Under the pieces are notes generated by a model. The model searched no databases. It was not told the origin of the DNA and saw only the letters and a list, made by a program, of their open reading frames with translations. A stretch of DNA of 64,000 nucleotides. Source: Cellulomonas sp. Root930. Its GTDB lineage: Bacteria; Actinomycetota; Actinomycetes; Actinomycetales; Cellulomonadaceae. Below, one piece after another: positions 57,126 through 64,000 of this stretch. The stretch spans positions 2,216,310 through 2,280,309 of the forward strand of contig LMJI01000001.1 of the NCBI GenBank assembly GCA_001429255.1, in the 5' to 3' direction. The position numbers were made by a program, and so were the translations under genes. How positions within the stretch are numbered: the first letter of the stretch is position 1; each line of letters opens with the position of its first letter.

Positions 57126-58280
57126 ATGCTGGAACACGTCGATGGGTCGAGGCCGGACCCGGTGGACGCGCCGGAGCCCGAGGTCCTGGGCGACCGGTAC
57201 CGGCTCGACGCGGTCATGGGCCGGGGCGGCATGGCGACCGTGCACCGGGCCCGTGACCTCCTGCTGGACCGGGACGTCGCCGTCAAGGTGTTCCCACCGG
57301 TCCACGAGGACACCGACGACCTGCTGCGCAACCGTGCCGAGATCCGCGTGCTCGCCACGCTCAGCCACCCCGGCCTGGTCACGCTGCACGACGCCGGCAC
57401 GGTGCACCACGACGACGGGTCGCAGCAGGTCTACCTCGTGATGGAGCTGGTGGACGGGCCGACGCTCGCCGAGGCGTTGCGGGAGGGGGTGCTCGGCGTC
57501 GACGAGACCGCGGCGGTCGGCAAGGACGTCGCCGAGGCGCTCGCGGTCGTGCACGAGCGCGAGATCATCCACCGCGACATCAAGCCGGCGAACATCCTGC
57601 TGACCGGCCGTGGCGGGGGGCCGACCGCGAAGCTCGCCGACTTCGGGATCGCTCGCCTGGCGGGCGCGACGCGGCTGACCATGACCGGGATGACGCTCGG
57701 GACGGTGAGCTACCTGAGCCCGGAGCAGGCGACCGGCAGCGCGCTGGGGCCGGCGAGCGACGTGTACGGACTCGGCCTGGTCCTGATCGAGTGCCTGACC
57801 GGACGCCCCGCGTTCTCCGGGACGGCCGCAGAGGTGGCGGCAGCCCGGCTCACCACGTCCCCGGAGATCCCGCCGCACCTCGACGCCCGGCTGGCGGACC
57901 TGCTGGCGCGGATGACGCGCATGGCGGCCGAGGAACGTCCCACCGCACAGGAGGTGGCGGACGACCTGGCGGCGATCACGGCAGCGCCGTCGGACGAGAC
58001 CCTCGTCCTCCCGTCGGTCGAGAGTCCGGGCGGCGACCCGCTGCCGCCCACGCGCGCCGTCCCGGTGGCGGAACCGCCCTCGACCGGCCGGTGGGATCGC
58101 GTCCGGTCCGGACGGGCCGCCCTCGTCGGGGGGGCCGCCGTGCTCCTCGTCGGCGGCGCGGTGCTCGTCGGCCAGCTCGTGTCGGGCGACGGCACGCCGC
58201 AGGAGCCGCCTGCCTACCCGACGGTCCAGGGCACGCTCGGCGAGTCCTTGACCCAGCTCCAAGAGAGCGTGGAGCCGTGA
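57126..58280 (+). CDS. Membrane-anchored serine/threonine protein kinase
   Basis: This 384-residue Hanks-type kinase has the Gly-loop MGRGGMATVHRA (31-42), VAVKVF (K54), IHRDIKPANILL (D151), DFG (172-174) and the activation loop TRLTMTGMTLGTVSYLSPEQ with candidate Thr phosphosites. One C-terminal membrane segment (about 333-356) leaves only a 28-residue external tail, with no PASTA repeats. Its stop overlaps the next gene (GTGA), which encodes a secreted protein and may supply the external sensor (inference). The ATG at 57126 is used. Confidence 0.94.
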   Translation: MLEHVDGSRPDPVDAPEPEVLGDRYRLDAVMGRGGMATVHRARDLLLDRDVAVKVFPPVHEDTDDLLRNRAEIRVLATLSHPGLVTLHDAGTVHHDDGSQQVYLVMELVDGPTLAEALREGVLGVDETAAVGKDVAEALAVVHEREIIHRDIKPANILLTGRGGGPTAKLADFGIARLAGATRLTMTGMTLGTVSYLSPEQATGSALGPASDVYGLGLVLIECLTGRPAFSGTAAEVAAARLTTSPEIPPHLDARLADLLARMTRMAAEERPTAQEVADDLAAITAAPSDETLVLPSVESPGGDPLPPTRAVPVAEPPSTGRWDRVRSGRAALVGGAAVLLVGGAVLVGQLVSGDGTPQEPPAYPTVQGTLGESLTQLQESVEP

Positions 58281-58717
58281 GGCGCCGCGCCGGGTGGGCT
58301 GCGCTCGTCGTCGCGACGGCTCTGCTGTGCGGGTCCTGCGCCGGCAGTCCCGAGCTGGCGGACGACCGCGCAGCGACGCTCCAGCAGTCGGTGCTCGCCG
58401 TCTCGCAGGCGGCCGCGGAGTCGAGGTGGGCCGACGCCCAGTCCCTGCTGGCCGAGACGCGCAGCGCGCTGGACGCCGGCGCGGACGCGGGCGAGGTCTC
58501 GACGGAGCGGTACCAGCAGATCGACGCCGCCCTCGATCAGGTGGCCTCCGACCTGGCCGCCCAGCAGACGGCGGCCGAGCAGCTCGCTGCGGAGCAGGCC
58601 GCTGCCGACCAGGCGGCTGCCGACAAGGCCGCGGCCGAGCAGACTGCGCCCGCGCCGGCACCCGCTACCCCGAAGGGCAAGGACAAGAACCCCGGCAAGG
58701 GGAACAAGGACAAGTAG
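58277..58717 (+). CDS. Secreted Ala/Lys-rich protein of the kinase operon
   Basis: This 146-residue protein has a signal sequence (about 1-22) ending LLCGSC, close to a lipobox but with Cys at -3 instead of Leu. The mature part is helical with Ala/Gln/Asp heptad-like repeats (AAEQLAAEQAAADQAAADKAAAEQ), then a Pro-rich linker and a basic tail KGKDKNPGKGNKDK. The tail could bind acidic wall polymers. The GTG start overlaps the kinase stop by 4 bp. Its role is unknown; a partner of the kinase is plausible. Confidence 0.8.
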   Translation: MRRRAGWAALVVATALLCGSCAGSPELADDRAATLQQSVLAVSQAAAESRWADAQSLLAETRSALDAGADAGEVSTERYQQIDAALDQVASDLAAQQTAAEQLAAEQAAADQAAADKAAAEQTAPAPAPATPKGKDKNPGKGNKDK

Positions 58718-58821
58718 TCGTCTCAGGGTCCGGTCCGGGCGATCACCGATGCGGACGGCACGGTCGTGGCGGCATGCTGGGGGAGTCCGGCCGCCCTGGC
58801 CGACACGAGAGGAGCAGCACC

Positions 58822-59073
58822 ATGGGCACCATCCACGACGGCATGGCTCGACAGGGCCTGGTCCGGCCGGTCGACGGCCGTGTGCTGGGCGGTGTGTGCG
58901 CCGGCCTGGGCCGACGGTTCGGCATCGCCCCGTTCCACGCGCGACTGCTGTTCGTGCTCATCCTGTTCGTCGTGCCGGGCAGCCAGCTCCTGGTCTACCC
59001 CCTCCTGTGGATCCTGATGCCGACGGAGCGCTGGGTGCCGGCGGGACCGGCCGCTCCGGGCACTCCGGGCTGA
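58822..59073 (+). CDS. PspC-domain small membrane protein
   Basis: This 83-residue protein has the PspC signature VRPVDGRVLGGVCAGLGRRFGIAPFHARLLFVL (about 14-46) and one long membrane segment (about 40-66) with a short tail. PspC proteins link membrane stress to gene regulation in other bacteria; no pspA partner is seen here. The ATG at 58822 has AGGAG 7 nt upstream. It lies 105 bp after the kinase operon. Confidence 0.9.
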   Translation: MGTIHDGMARQGLVRPVDGRVLGGVCAGLGRRFGIAPFHARLLFVLILFVVPGSQLLVYPLLWILMPTERWVPAGPAAPGTPG

Positions 59074-59091
59074 CAGGGGTGCCCCAGCCGG

Positions 59092-60099
59092 TCAGACCGA
59101 CGGGGTGAGGTGGCGCGGCCGGCGCGGGGCGGGGACGTCGCCGAGGCTGGGCGCGGGCAGCGCCTTGGTCAGCTCGCCGACGAGGGCGCGCCAGCACCGC
59201 TCGGCCGCTCGCAGCTGCGACGCGACGAGCTCGGGCGCGACGTGCCCCACGGAACCGACGCCGTTCGCCGCGTCGAGCGCGTCCAGACCTCGATCGATGG
59301 CCTGCACCGCGGTGCGGTAGTTCGCCGTGTCCCGGGCCGTCGGCACGGTGAGCACCTCGAGCGCGGCAGCCGCGTCGTCGAACATCGAGCGCACGAGCGC
59401 GACGGCGTGCGGGCGGTCGCTCATGGACAGCCGCTCTGCGGAGTCGGCGACGGCGGAGACGATCGTCGAGTGCGCCAGCCGGTCGATCGTGGCGGCCAGG
59501 GCGCCGGGCACGATCTGGATCTGCAGCAGGAGGACGACCGTCCGGCCCAGCAGCGTCTCGGAGCGCAGGCGCTGGATCCGGCGACGCTCCACGGCCCGGC
59601 GGGCGTCGTCCTCGGCCCGCAGCTCGTCGGCCAGGGCCTCGCGCTCGCGCCGCTCGGCCTCCTGCCGCGCCTCGGTCGCCCGGCGGGACACCACCTCCGT
59701 GGCCACGCGCACGTGGTGCTCGGACTCGGCCTGGGCGCGCTGGACGAGCTCGACCGCGCACGTGTTCGCCGGGCTCGCGTAGCCGGTGTCGGTGTACCCG
59801 AACAGGGCGATGCGGTGCTCCTCGGCCCAGAGCACGGCGGTCTTGGTGAACCCGGAGCGGGAGTAGAAGACGGCGACGAACGAGCCGGCCGCGGCGCGGA
59901 GGTCCTCGAGGTCGGTGCGACCCACGGGGCTGCGACGGTGCTCGACGCGACCGGCGAAGTCGATGCCCACGAGGTCGAGCTCGACGGCGGACCCGGGGCC
60001 CGTCACCCGGACGTCGGTGCGCGCGAGGACGGTGCGGGCGTGGCGTTCCGCGAACCGCTCGGCGTCGCGCCACTGCGGGTCCTTGCCCGTCGCGCTCAC
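59092..60099 (-). CDS. Mrr-like restriction-endonuclease-fold protein, catalytic triad altered
   Basis: This is a 335-residue protein. The N-terminal 110 residues fit the Mrr/PD-(D/E)xK fold: VELDLVGIDFAGRVEHRRSPVGRTDLEDL, then FYSRSGFTKTAVLWAEEHRIALFGY, the typical end strand. The expected Q/ExK reads EHR, so the catalytic Lys is Arg and activity is doubtful. A long charged helix (about 135-175) and a helical C-terminal half of unknown role follow. The GTG at 60097-60099 has AGGAGG 5 nt away. It stands alone with no methyltransferase nearby. Confidence 0.8.
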   Translation of the reverse strand: MSATGKDPQWRDAERFAERHARTVLARTDVRVTGPGSAVELDLVGIDFAGRVEHRRSPVGRTDLEDLRAAAGSFVAVFYSRSGFTKTAVLWAEEHRIALFGYTDTGYASPANTCAVELVQRAQAESEHHVRVATEVVSRRATEARQEAERREREALADELRAEDDARRAVERRRIQRLRSETLLGRTVVLLLQIQIVPGALAATIDRLAHSTIVSAVADSAERLSMSDRPHAVALVRSMFDDAAAALEVLTVPTARDTANYRTAVQAIDRGLDALDAANGVGSVGHVAPELVASQLRAAERCWRALVGELTKALPAPSLGDVPAPRRPRHLTPSV

Positions 60100-60235
60100 G
60101 TCCGCCTCCTCAGCCCGCCCCCCGTGATCAGACGTCCCTCGACGGTAGTGAGGCGACCGCCGGCCAGACTCGCCCGTCCGGGTGACCCGGTGACGCAAAC
60201 CCCGGCAGGCGGGACGAACCTCCGGGTGAACTGCG

Positions 60236-60649
60236 TCACGTGCGCGCCGCGCTCCACCCCGTCCAGCGCGTCACGCGGGCGCGGATCAGCGGACCGCCGG
60301 GCGCGACCTCTCGGTAGGCGGGGTAGCGCGCCTGGAGCGCGAGCAGCTCGGCCGGCGTCGGAGGCTCGTCGGCCACCGTCGCGGTCGCGTCCACGCGCAC
60401 CCACCAGAGGTTCGACCAGTCCGCCGACCAGTGGTCGACCAGGAACGCGACCGACGGGTTCTCCCGGATGTTGCGCAGCCGACGCAGGTCGACGGTGCGC
60501 TTCGGCTTGTGGTCCACCGTCACGACGACGACGTCGTCGAGCACGGCGAACGTCACCGGGACCAGGTGCGGGCGCTGGTCCTCCCCGGTGGTCGCCAGCA
60601 CCGCACGCTCGGCCGCGCCGAACCGTCTCCGGCACTCCTCAGGGTCCAC
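60236..60649 (-). CDS. PPOX-class F420/FMN-binding split-barrel oxidoreductase
   Basis: This 137-residue protein has the split-barrel features AVLATTGEDQRPHLVPVTFAVLDDVVVVTVDHKPKRTVDLRRLRNIRENPSVAFLVDHW. These match the small PPOX-class enzymes of actinobacteria (Rv0121-like), which bind F420 or flavin. The substrate is unknown. The GTG at 60647-60649 was chosen after the divergent decarboxylase gene start. It stands alone. Confidence 0.88.
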   Translation of the reverse strand: MDPEECRRRFGAAERAVLATTGEDQRPHLVPVTFAVLDDVVVVTVDHKPKRTVDLRRLRNIRENPSVAFLVDHWSADWSNLWWVRVDATATVADEPPTPAELLALQARYPAYREVAPGGPLIRARVTRWTGWSAART

Positions 60650-60686
60650 GCGGTCCAGTCTGGCGCCACGGTGGCAGGCTGTGGGC

Positions 60687-62063
60687 ATGACGGCACGGTG
60701 GCCGGACCTCGCCCCGGCGCTCGAGCGCGCGACGCACCACGCCCGCGAGTGGCTGACGTCCCTGGCCGAGCGCCCGGTGCACCCGCGGGCTGACGCCGAC
60801 GCCCTCGCGGCCGCGCTCGGCGGCCCGCTGCCGGACGGCCCGACCGCCCCCGAGGTGGTCGTCGACGAGCTCGCCGCCGGTGTCGAGCCCGGCCTCATGG
60901 GGATGCCGTCGGGCCGGTTCTTCGGCTGGGTCATCGGCGGCACGCTCCCGGCCGCGCTCGCCGCCGACTGGCTGACCAGCGCGTGGGACCAGAACACGGC
61001 GATGCGGCACGCCACGCCGGGCGTCGTGGCGGCGGAGGAGGCCGCGGCCGCGTGGGCGCTCGAGCTGCTGGGCCTGCCGGCGGGCGCCGACGTCGGGTTC
61101 GTCACCGGCGCGACGATGGCCAACTTCACCGGGCTGGCGGCGGCACGCCAGCAGGTGCTCACCGACGCCGGGTGGGACGTCGAGCGCGACGGGCTCGCGG
61201 GCGGTCCGCGGGTGCGGGTCCTGGTCGGCGAGGAGCGGCACGGCACGCTCGACCTCGCCCTGCGCTACCTGGGGCTCGGCACGCCGACTGCCGTTGTCGC
61301 CGACCGTCAGGGGAGGCTGGTCGTCGACTCCCTCGCCGAGGCGCTGGCCGCCGGCGACGGTCCGACGATCGTGTGCCTGCAGGCCGGCAACCTGCACTCC
61401 GGCGCGTTCGACCCGATGGCCGGGGCCATCGAGGTGGCCCACGCCCACGGCGCCTGGGTGCACGTGGACGGCGCGTTCGGGCTGTGGGCGGCGGCCTCCC
61501 CGCGGCTGCGGGGTCTGCTGGCCGGCCACGAGCGGGCGGACTCGTGGGCGACCGACGCCCACAAGACCCTCAACGTGCCGTACGACTGCGGCCTCGCGAT
61601 CGTCGCGCGCCCCGAGCCGCTGCGGAGGGCCTTCGGCATGCGCGCCGAGTACTTCGCCGCGTTCCAGGGCGCGGGCGACCCGATGGAGCGGGTGCCGGAG
61701 CTGTCGCGCCGCGCCCGGGGCGTCCCCGTGTGGGCGGCGCTGCGGTCGCTGGGCCGGACCGGCGTCGAGGACCTCGTCGACGGTCTCGTGGCCAACGCGC
61801 AGGCCATCGCCGACGGGATCCGCGCGATCGACGGCGCCGAGATCGTGAACGACGTCGTGTTCACGCAGGTCAGCGTGGCGTTCGGCAGCGACGAGCACAC
61901 GCGCGAGGTCACCGCGCGCGTGCTCGCCGACGGGGTGACCTGGATGTCCGGGTCCCGCTGGCAGGGCCGGGACATCCTGCGGGTGTCGGTGAGCAACTGG
62001 TCCACCGACGCCGAGGACGTGGCGCGCTCGGTGGACGCGGTGCGCCGCGCGGCCGCGGGCTAG
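60687..62063 (+). CDS. PLP-dependent group II decarboxylase-like enzyme
   Basis: This 458-residue PLP enzyme of aromatic/glutamate-decarboxylase type has GFVTGATMANFTGLAAAR (about 130-147), VHVDGAFGLWAAASP (PLP-binding Asp) and the Schiff-base Lys in WATDAHKTLNVPYDCG (about 286-301). The active site could serve an amino acid decarboxylase or related aldolase; the substrate is not evident. The ATG at 60687 lies after GTGG; a GTG two codons upstream is in frame. It is divergent from the PPOX gene. Confidence 0.9.
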   Translation: MTARWPDLAPALERATHHAREWLTSLAERPVHPRADADALAAALGGPLPDGPTAPEVVVDELAAGVEPGLMGMPSGRFFGWVIGGTLPAALAADWLTSAWDQNTAMRHATPGVVAAEEAAAAWALELLGLPAGADVGFVTGATMANFTGLAAARQQVLTDAGWDVERDGLAGGPRVRVLVGEERHGTLDLALRYLGLGTPTAVVADRQGRLVVDSLAEALAAGDGPTIVCLQAGNLHSGAFDPMAGAIEVAHAHGAWVHVDGAFGLWAAASPRLRGLLAGHERADSWATDAHKTLNVPYDCGLAIVARPEPLRRAFGMRAEYFAAFQGAGDPMERVPELSRRARGVPVWAALRSLGRTGVEDLVDGLVANAQAIADGIRAIDGAEIVNDVVFTQVSVAFGSDEHTREVTARVLADGVTWMSGSRWQGRDILRVSVSNWSTDAEDVARSVDAVRRAAAG

Positions 62064-62130
62064 TCCCGGGACATCACCACGCGCCACGGCCGCACCGTGA
62101 CCGCGAGCACGCCGTCGACGACCGCCATCG

Positions 62131-63141
62131 TCAGCGGGGCTCGTGCTCGTCCGGCGAGACGGACGGGGCAGGTCCCGGCACCGAGGTCACGACGGCGGGC
62201 GCCGGCTGGCCGATCGGGCCCGTGGCGCGGCGACGCCGGTTCCAGCGGACCGCGGCGACGACGAGCGCGGCGACCGCACCTCCGAACGCGAGCCAGGGGA
62301 GGAGCACACCGACGACGATAGCCAAGCCGCTCGCGACGTCGACGAGGGCGGCCCAGCCGGCCGCCAGACCGTCGAGGAACGACTGCGGTCCGGTCTCCGG
62401 TTCCACGGGCGCGACCGGCGCGAGCTCGGGACCGTAGAGCACCACGTGGATCGTCGACAGGCGCACCTTCTCGGCCAGCCGGGCCCGCTCGGACTGCAGC
62501 TGCTCGAGGCTGGACTGCCGCTCGGTCAGCGCGCTCTCCGCCGCGATGAGCTGCTCGTTGGTGGCGGCCCGTGTCAGCAGGTCCTCCATCCGCGCGACCG
62601 AGAGCTGGAGCGCACGGATGCGGGCGTCCAGGTCCTGCGCGGTGCCCGTGACGTCCTCGCTGGTGAGGTTGAGCTGGTCGATCGTGCCGAGCTCACGCAG
62701 ACCGTCGACGGCTCGGCTGACCTCGTCGGCGGGCAGGCGGATGGTCAGCTCGGCCGTGCCGACGTCGTCCTTGGTCGCGGCGTGCTCCGACCGGTCGTCG
62801 ACGCGGCCCCCAGCACCTTCCGCGAGGACGACCACCGCGTCCGCGGCGTCGAGCGGGTCCTTCACCGTCATCCGGACGTCACCGGTCTGGATCACCTGCC
62901 GGTCGGCGTCGGACGTGCTCGCGGCCTGCTCGACGCTGCCGTCCGCCGGCTGCTCCGCGGTGCCGGAGCGGGCATCGCCGCCGGGCGCGCCCGAGGTGCC
63001 GCCCTCGTCGGCGGCGCTCATGTCGTCTCCGCTCGCGCTGCACCCGCCGAGCACAGCGCTCAGGGCGATGATGCCGGCGACCACCAGGCGGGTGGACCGG
63101 GCGCGGAGCTGCGGTGCGGGGTGTCTCGTCGTCGGCGTCAT
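62131..63141 (-). CDS. DUF4349 membrane-anchored lipoprotein
   Basis: This 336-residue protein has a lipoprotein signal ending SAVLGGC and a disordered Ser/Asp-rich linker. A DUF4349 domain (about 80-260) follows, with RQVIQTGDVRMTVKDP, TIRLPADEVSRAVDGLRELG and a coiled coil LTERQSSLEQLQSERARLAEKV. One membrane segment (about 278-302) and a basic cytoplasmic tail complete it. The function of DUF4349 is unknown. The ATG is at 63139-63141. Two direct repeats CGCAATCGTGAC lie 46-88 bp upstream. Confidence 0.88.
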   Translation of the reverse strand: MTPTTRHPAPQLRARSTRLVVAGIIALSAVLGGCSASGDDMSAADEGGTSGAPGGDARSGTAEQPADGSVEQAASTSDADRQVIQTGDVRMTVKDPLDAADAVVVLAEGAGGRVDDRSEHAATKDDVGTAELTIRLPADEVSRAVDGLRELGTIDQLNLTSEDVTGTAQDLDARIRALQLSVARMEDLLTRAATNEQLIAAESALTERQSSLEQLQSERARLAEKVRLSTIHVVLYGPELAPVAPVEPETGPQSFLDGLAAGWAALVDVASGLAIVVGVLLPWLAFGGAVAALVVAAVRWNRRRRATGPIGQPAPAVVTSVPGPAPSVSPDEHEPR

Positions 63142-63186
63142 GCGGCGACCGTAGGGCGAACGGGGGTGGCCGCGGGGGGCGCGTGA

Positions 63187-63229
63187 CGCAATCGTGACAG
63201 CGGGGGTGGGTGCCGGTCGCAATCGTGAC
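63187..63229. repeat. 12-bp direct repeats upstream of the DUF4349 gene
   Basis: CGCAATCGTGAC occurs at 63187-63198 and 63218-63229, 31 bp apart (about three helical turns). On the gene's strand the core is GTCACGATTGCG. It may be a binding site for a response regulator. Confidence 0.5.
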
Positions 63230-63259
63230 CGTGCCGTCATCGGAACGCGTTCCCCCTGC

Positions 63260-64000
63260 TCACAGCCCGTATGCCGTCGCGGCCCACAGGTGCACGGCGG
63301 CGTACGCCCGCAGCGGCCGCCAAGGCTCGGCCGCGCGCGCTACCTCCGCCGCGCTCTGGGCGGAGAGCGCCCGTCGCAGGACCAGGTCGCCGACGGGCAG
63401 CGCGTCCCGGTCGCCGAGTACCCGCAGCGCGAGGTAGTCGGCCGTCCACGGACCGATCCCGGGCAGGGCGAGCAGGCGTGACCGCACGTCCGGCGCACCG
63501 GGAGCCAAGGTGAGTCCGTCGGCGCACGCCTGCGCGAGGGCGAGCAGGGTCCGCGCGCGCGAGTGCGTGATCCGCACGGCGGCCTGCAGCTCCACCGGGT
63601 CCACGGCGGCGAGCTCCTCCGGCGAGGGGTAGCGGGTGAGCCCGTCCGGCCCCGGCCGGCCGTAGGCGGCTGCGAGCCGGCCCCCGAACGTGCGTGCGGC
63701 CGCGAGCGAGACCTGCTGGCCGAGCACCGTGGTGGCGGCGGCCTCGAAGCCGTCCGGGTGGCCGAGGATCCGCAGCCCGGGCCTGGCGCGCACGAGTGGG
63801 CCGAGGACGGGGTCGTCATCGAAGGCGTCGAGCACCAGGTCGAGGTCGTCGGCCAGGCCGAACCAGCGCTCGGCCAGAGCGGTGAGCTCGGCCAGGGTGC
63901 CCGCCGCGGCACTCACGTCGATCCGGTCGGCGCTCAGGGTCGCCTCGACCAGCACGACAGCGCCGCCGAGCCGCACGAGCCGGCGGACCGTGCTGCCCGC
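63260..64000 (-). CDS. alkA: DNA-3-methyladenine glycosylase, AlkA type (partial, N-terminus beyond window)
   Basis: The last 246 residues are present and the ORF is open at the right edge. Before the visible Met-like GTG at 63974-63976 the frame continues, so this is not the true start. LRILGHPDGFEAAATTVLGQQVSLAAARTFGGRL and the helix-hairpin-helix with catalytic Asp, LPGIGPWTADYLALRVLGDRDALPVGDLVLRRAL, identify an AlkA-type base-excision glycosylase that removes alkylated purines. The missing N-terminal part could also carry an Ada-like domain. Confidence 0.92.
   Translation of the reverse strand, partial: AGSTVRRLVRLGGAVVLVEATLSADRIDVSAAAGTLAELTALAERWFGLADDLDLVLDAFDDDPVLGPLVRARPGLRILGHPDGFEAAATTVLGQQVSLAAARTFGGRLAAAYGRPGPDGLTRYPSPEELAAVDPVELQAAVRITHSRARTLLALAQACADGLTLAPGAPDVRSRLLALPGIGPWTADYLALRVLGDRDALPVGDLVLRRALSAQSAAEVARAAEPWRPLRAYAAVHLWAATAYGL

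Overview
The window is about 64 kb of very GC-rich, gene-dense chromosome from an actinobacterium. It carries whiB7 with an AT-hook, mycoredoxin, AdnA/AdnB, UvrD2 with an HRDC-like end, DUF3107, DUF3152, DUF2342 and UPF0182 genes, plus an actinobacterial-type initiator tRNA. Together with a CBM2-linked PL11 rhamnogalacturonan lyase and a GH95 fucosidase, this points to a Cellulomonas-like member of the Micrococcales (inference from gene content and codon bias, not from a search). I see no transposase, integrase, CRISPR array or phage module. The region reads as stable core chromosome with accessory genes between about 44 and 64 kb.

Layout. 1-6.8 kb: two minus-strand MacA/MacB-like export operons (membrane-fusion adaptor, ATPase, FtsX-type permease; the first also has an acidic lipoprotein), with genes joined by 4-bp GTGA/ATGA overlaps. 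7.0-10.2 kb: a deoR-galT-galK operon. 10.3-14.2 kb: mrp, a DUF1003 gene and an MgtE-N/CBS gene, divergent from a stress-type membrane protein. 14.2-20.1 kb: Xaa-Pro aminopeptidase, PHP phosphoesterase, MarC protein, DEAD-box helicase and a ferritin-like protein. 20.2-43.98 kb: a conserved actinobacterial block whose gene content matches, from memory, the mycobacterial Rv3193c-Rv3211 neighbourhood. It holds DUF3107, TetR, DUF3152, adnA-adnB, an APH-fold protein, nudC, mycoredoxin, uvrD2, the whiB7 leader and whiB7, a ThiF-like protein, a zinc-ribbon protein, a YgjP-type peptidase, DUF2342, an epimerase, a PDZ-Lon protease, a PPA1309-family protein and UPF0182. 44.07 kb: initiator tRNA-Met(CAT).

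44.2-64 kb: accessory and housekeeping singletons. These are a stand-alone LigD polymerase domain, a lipoprotein, a WYL regulator convergent with a DinB-fold gene, a Met/Cys-rich copper-binding-type protein, an AraC regulator divergent from an NAD(P)-binding protein, GH95, CBM2-PL11, a SnoaL-like protein, a DUF1876 plus membrane-protein pair, a Ser/Thr kinase plus secreted protein, a PspC protein, an Mrr-like protein, a PPOX-fold protein, a PLP decarboxylase, a DUF4349 lipoprotein and the C-terminal part of an AlkA-type glycosylase cut by the window edge.

The most informative regulatory structure is the whiB7 leader (33.5-34.0 kb). It has an AT-rich element beside the -35, a 61-codon upstream ORF, and an intrinsic terminator whose 5' arm can pair instead with the last codons of that ORF, which is the layout expected for translation-dependent attenuation. 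A second strong signal is an identical 23-bp interrupted palindrome at the promoters of the WYL regulator and the convergent DinB-fold gene, suggesting a self-contained regulator-target pair. The long antisense ORFs in this window are GC-bias shadows and are left out.
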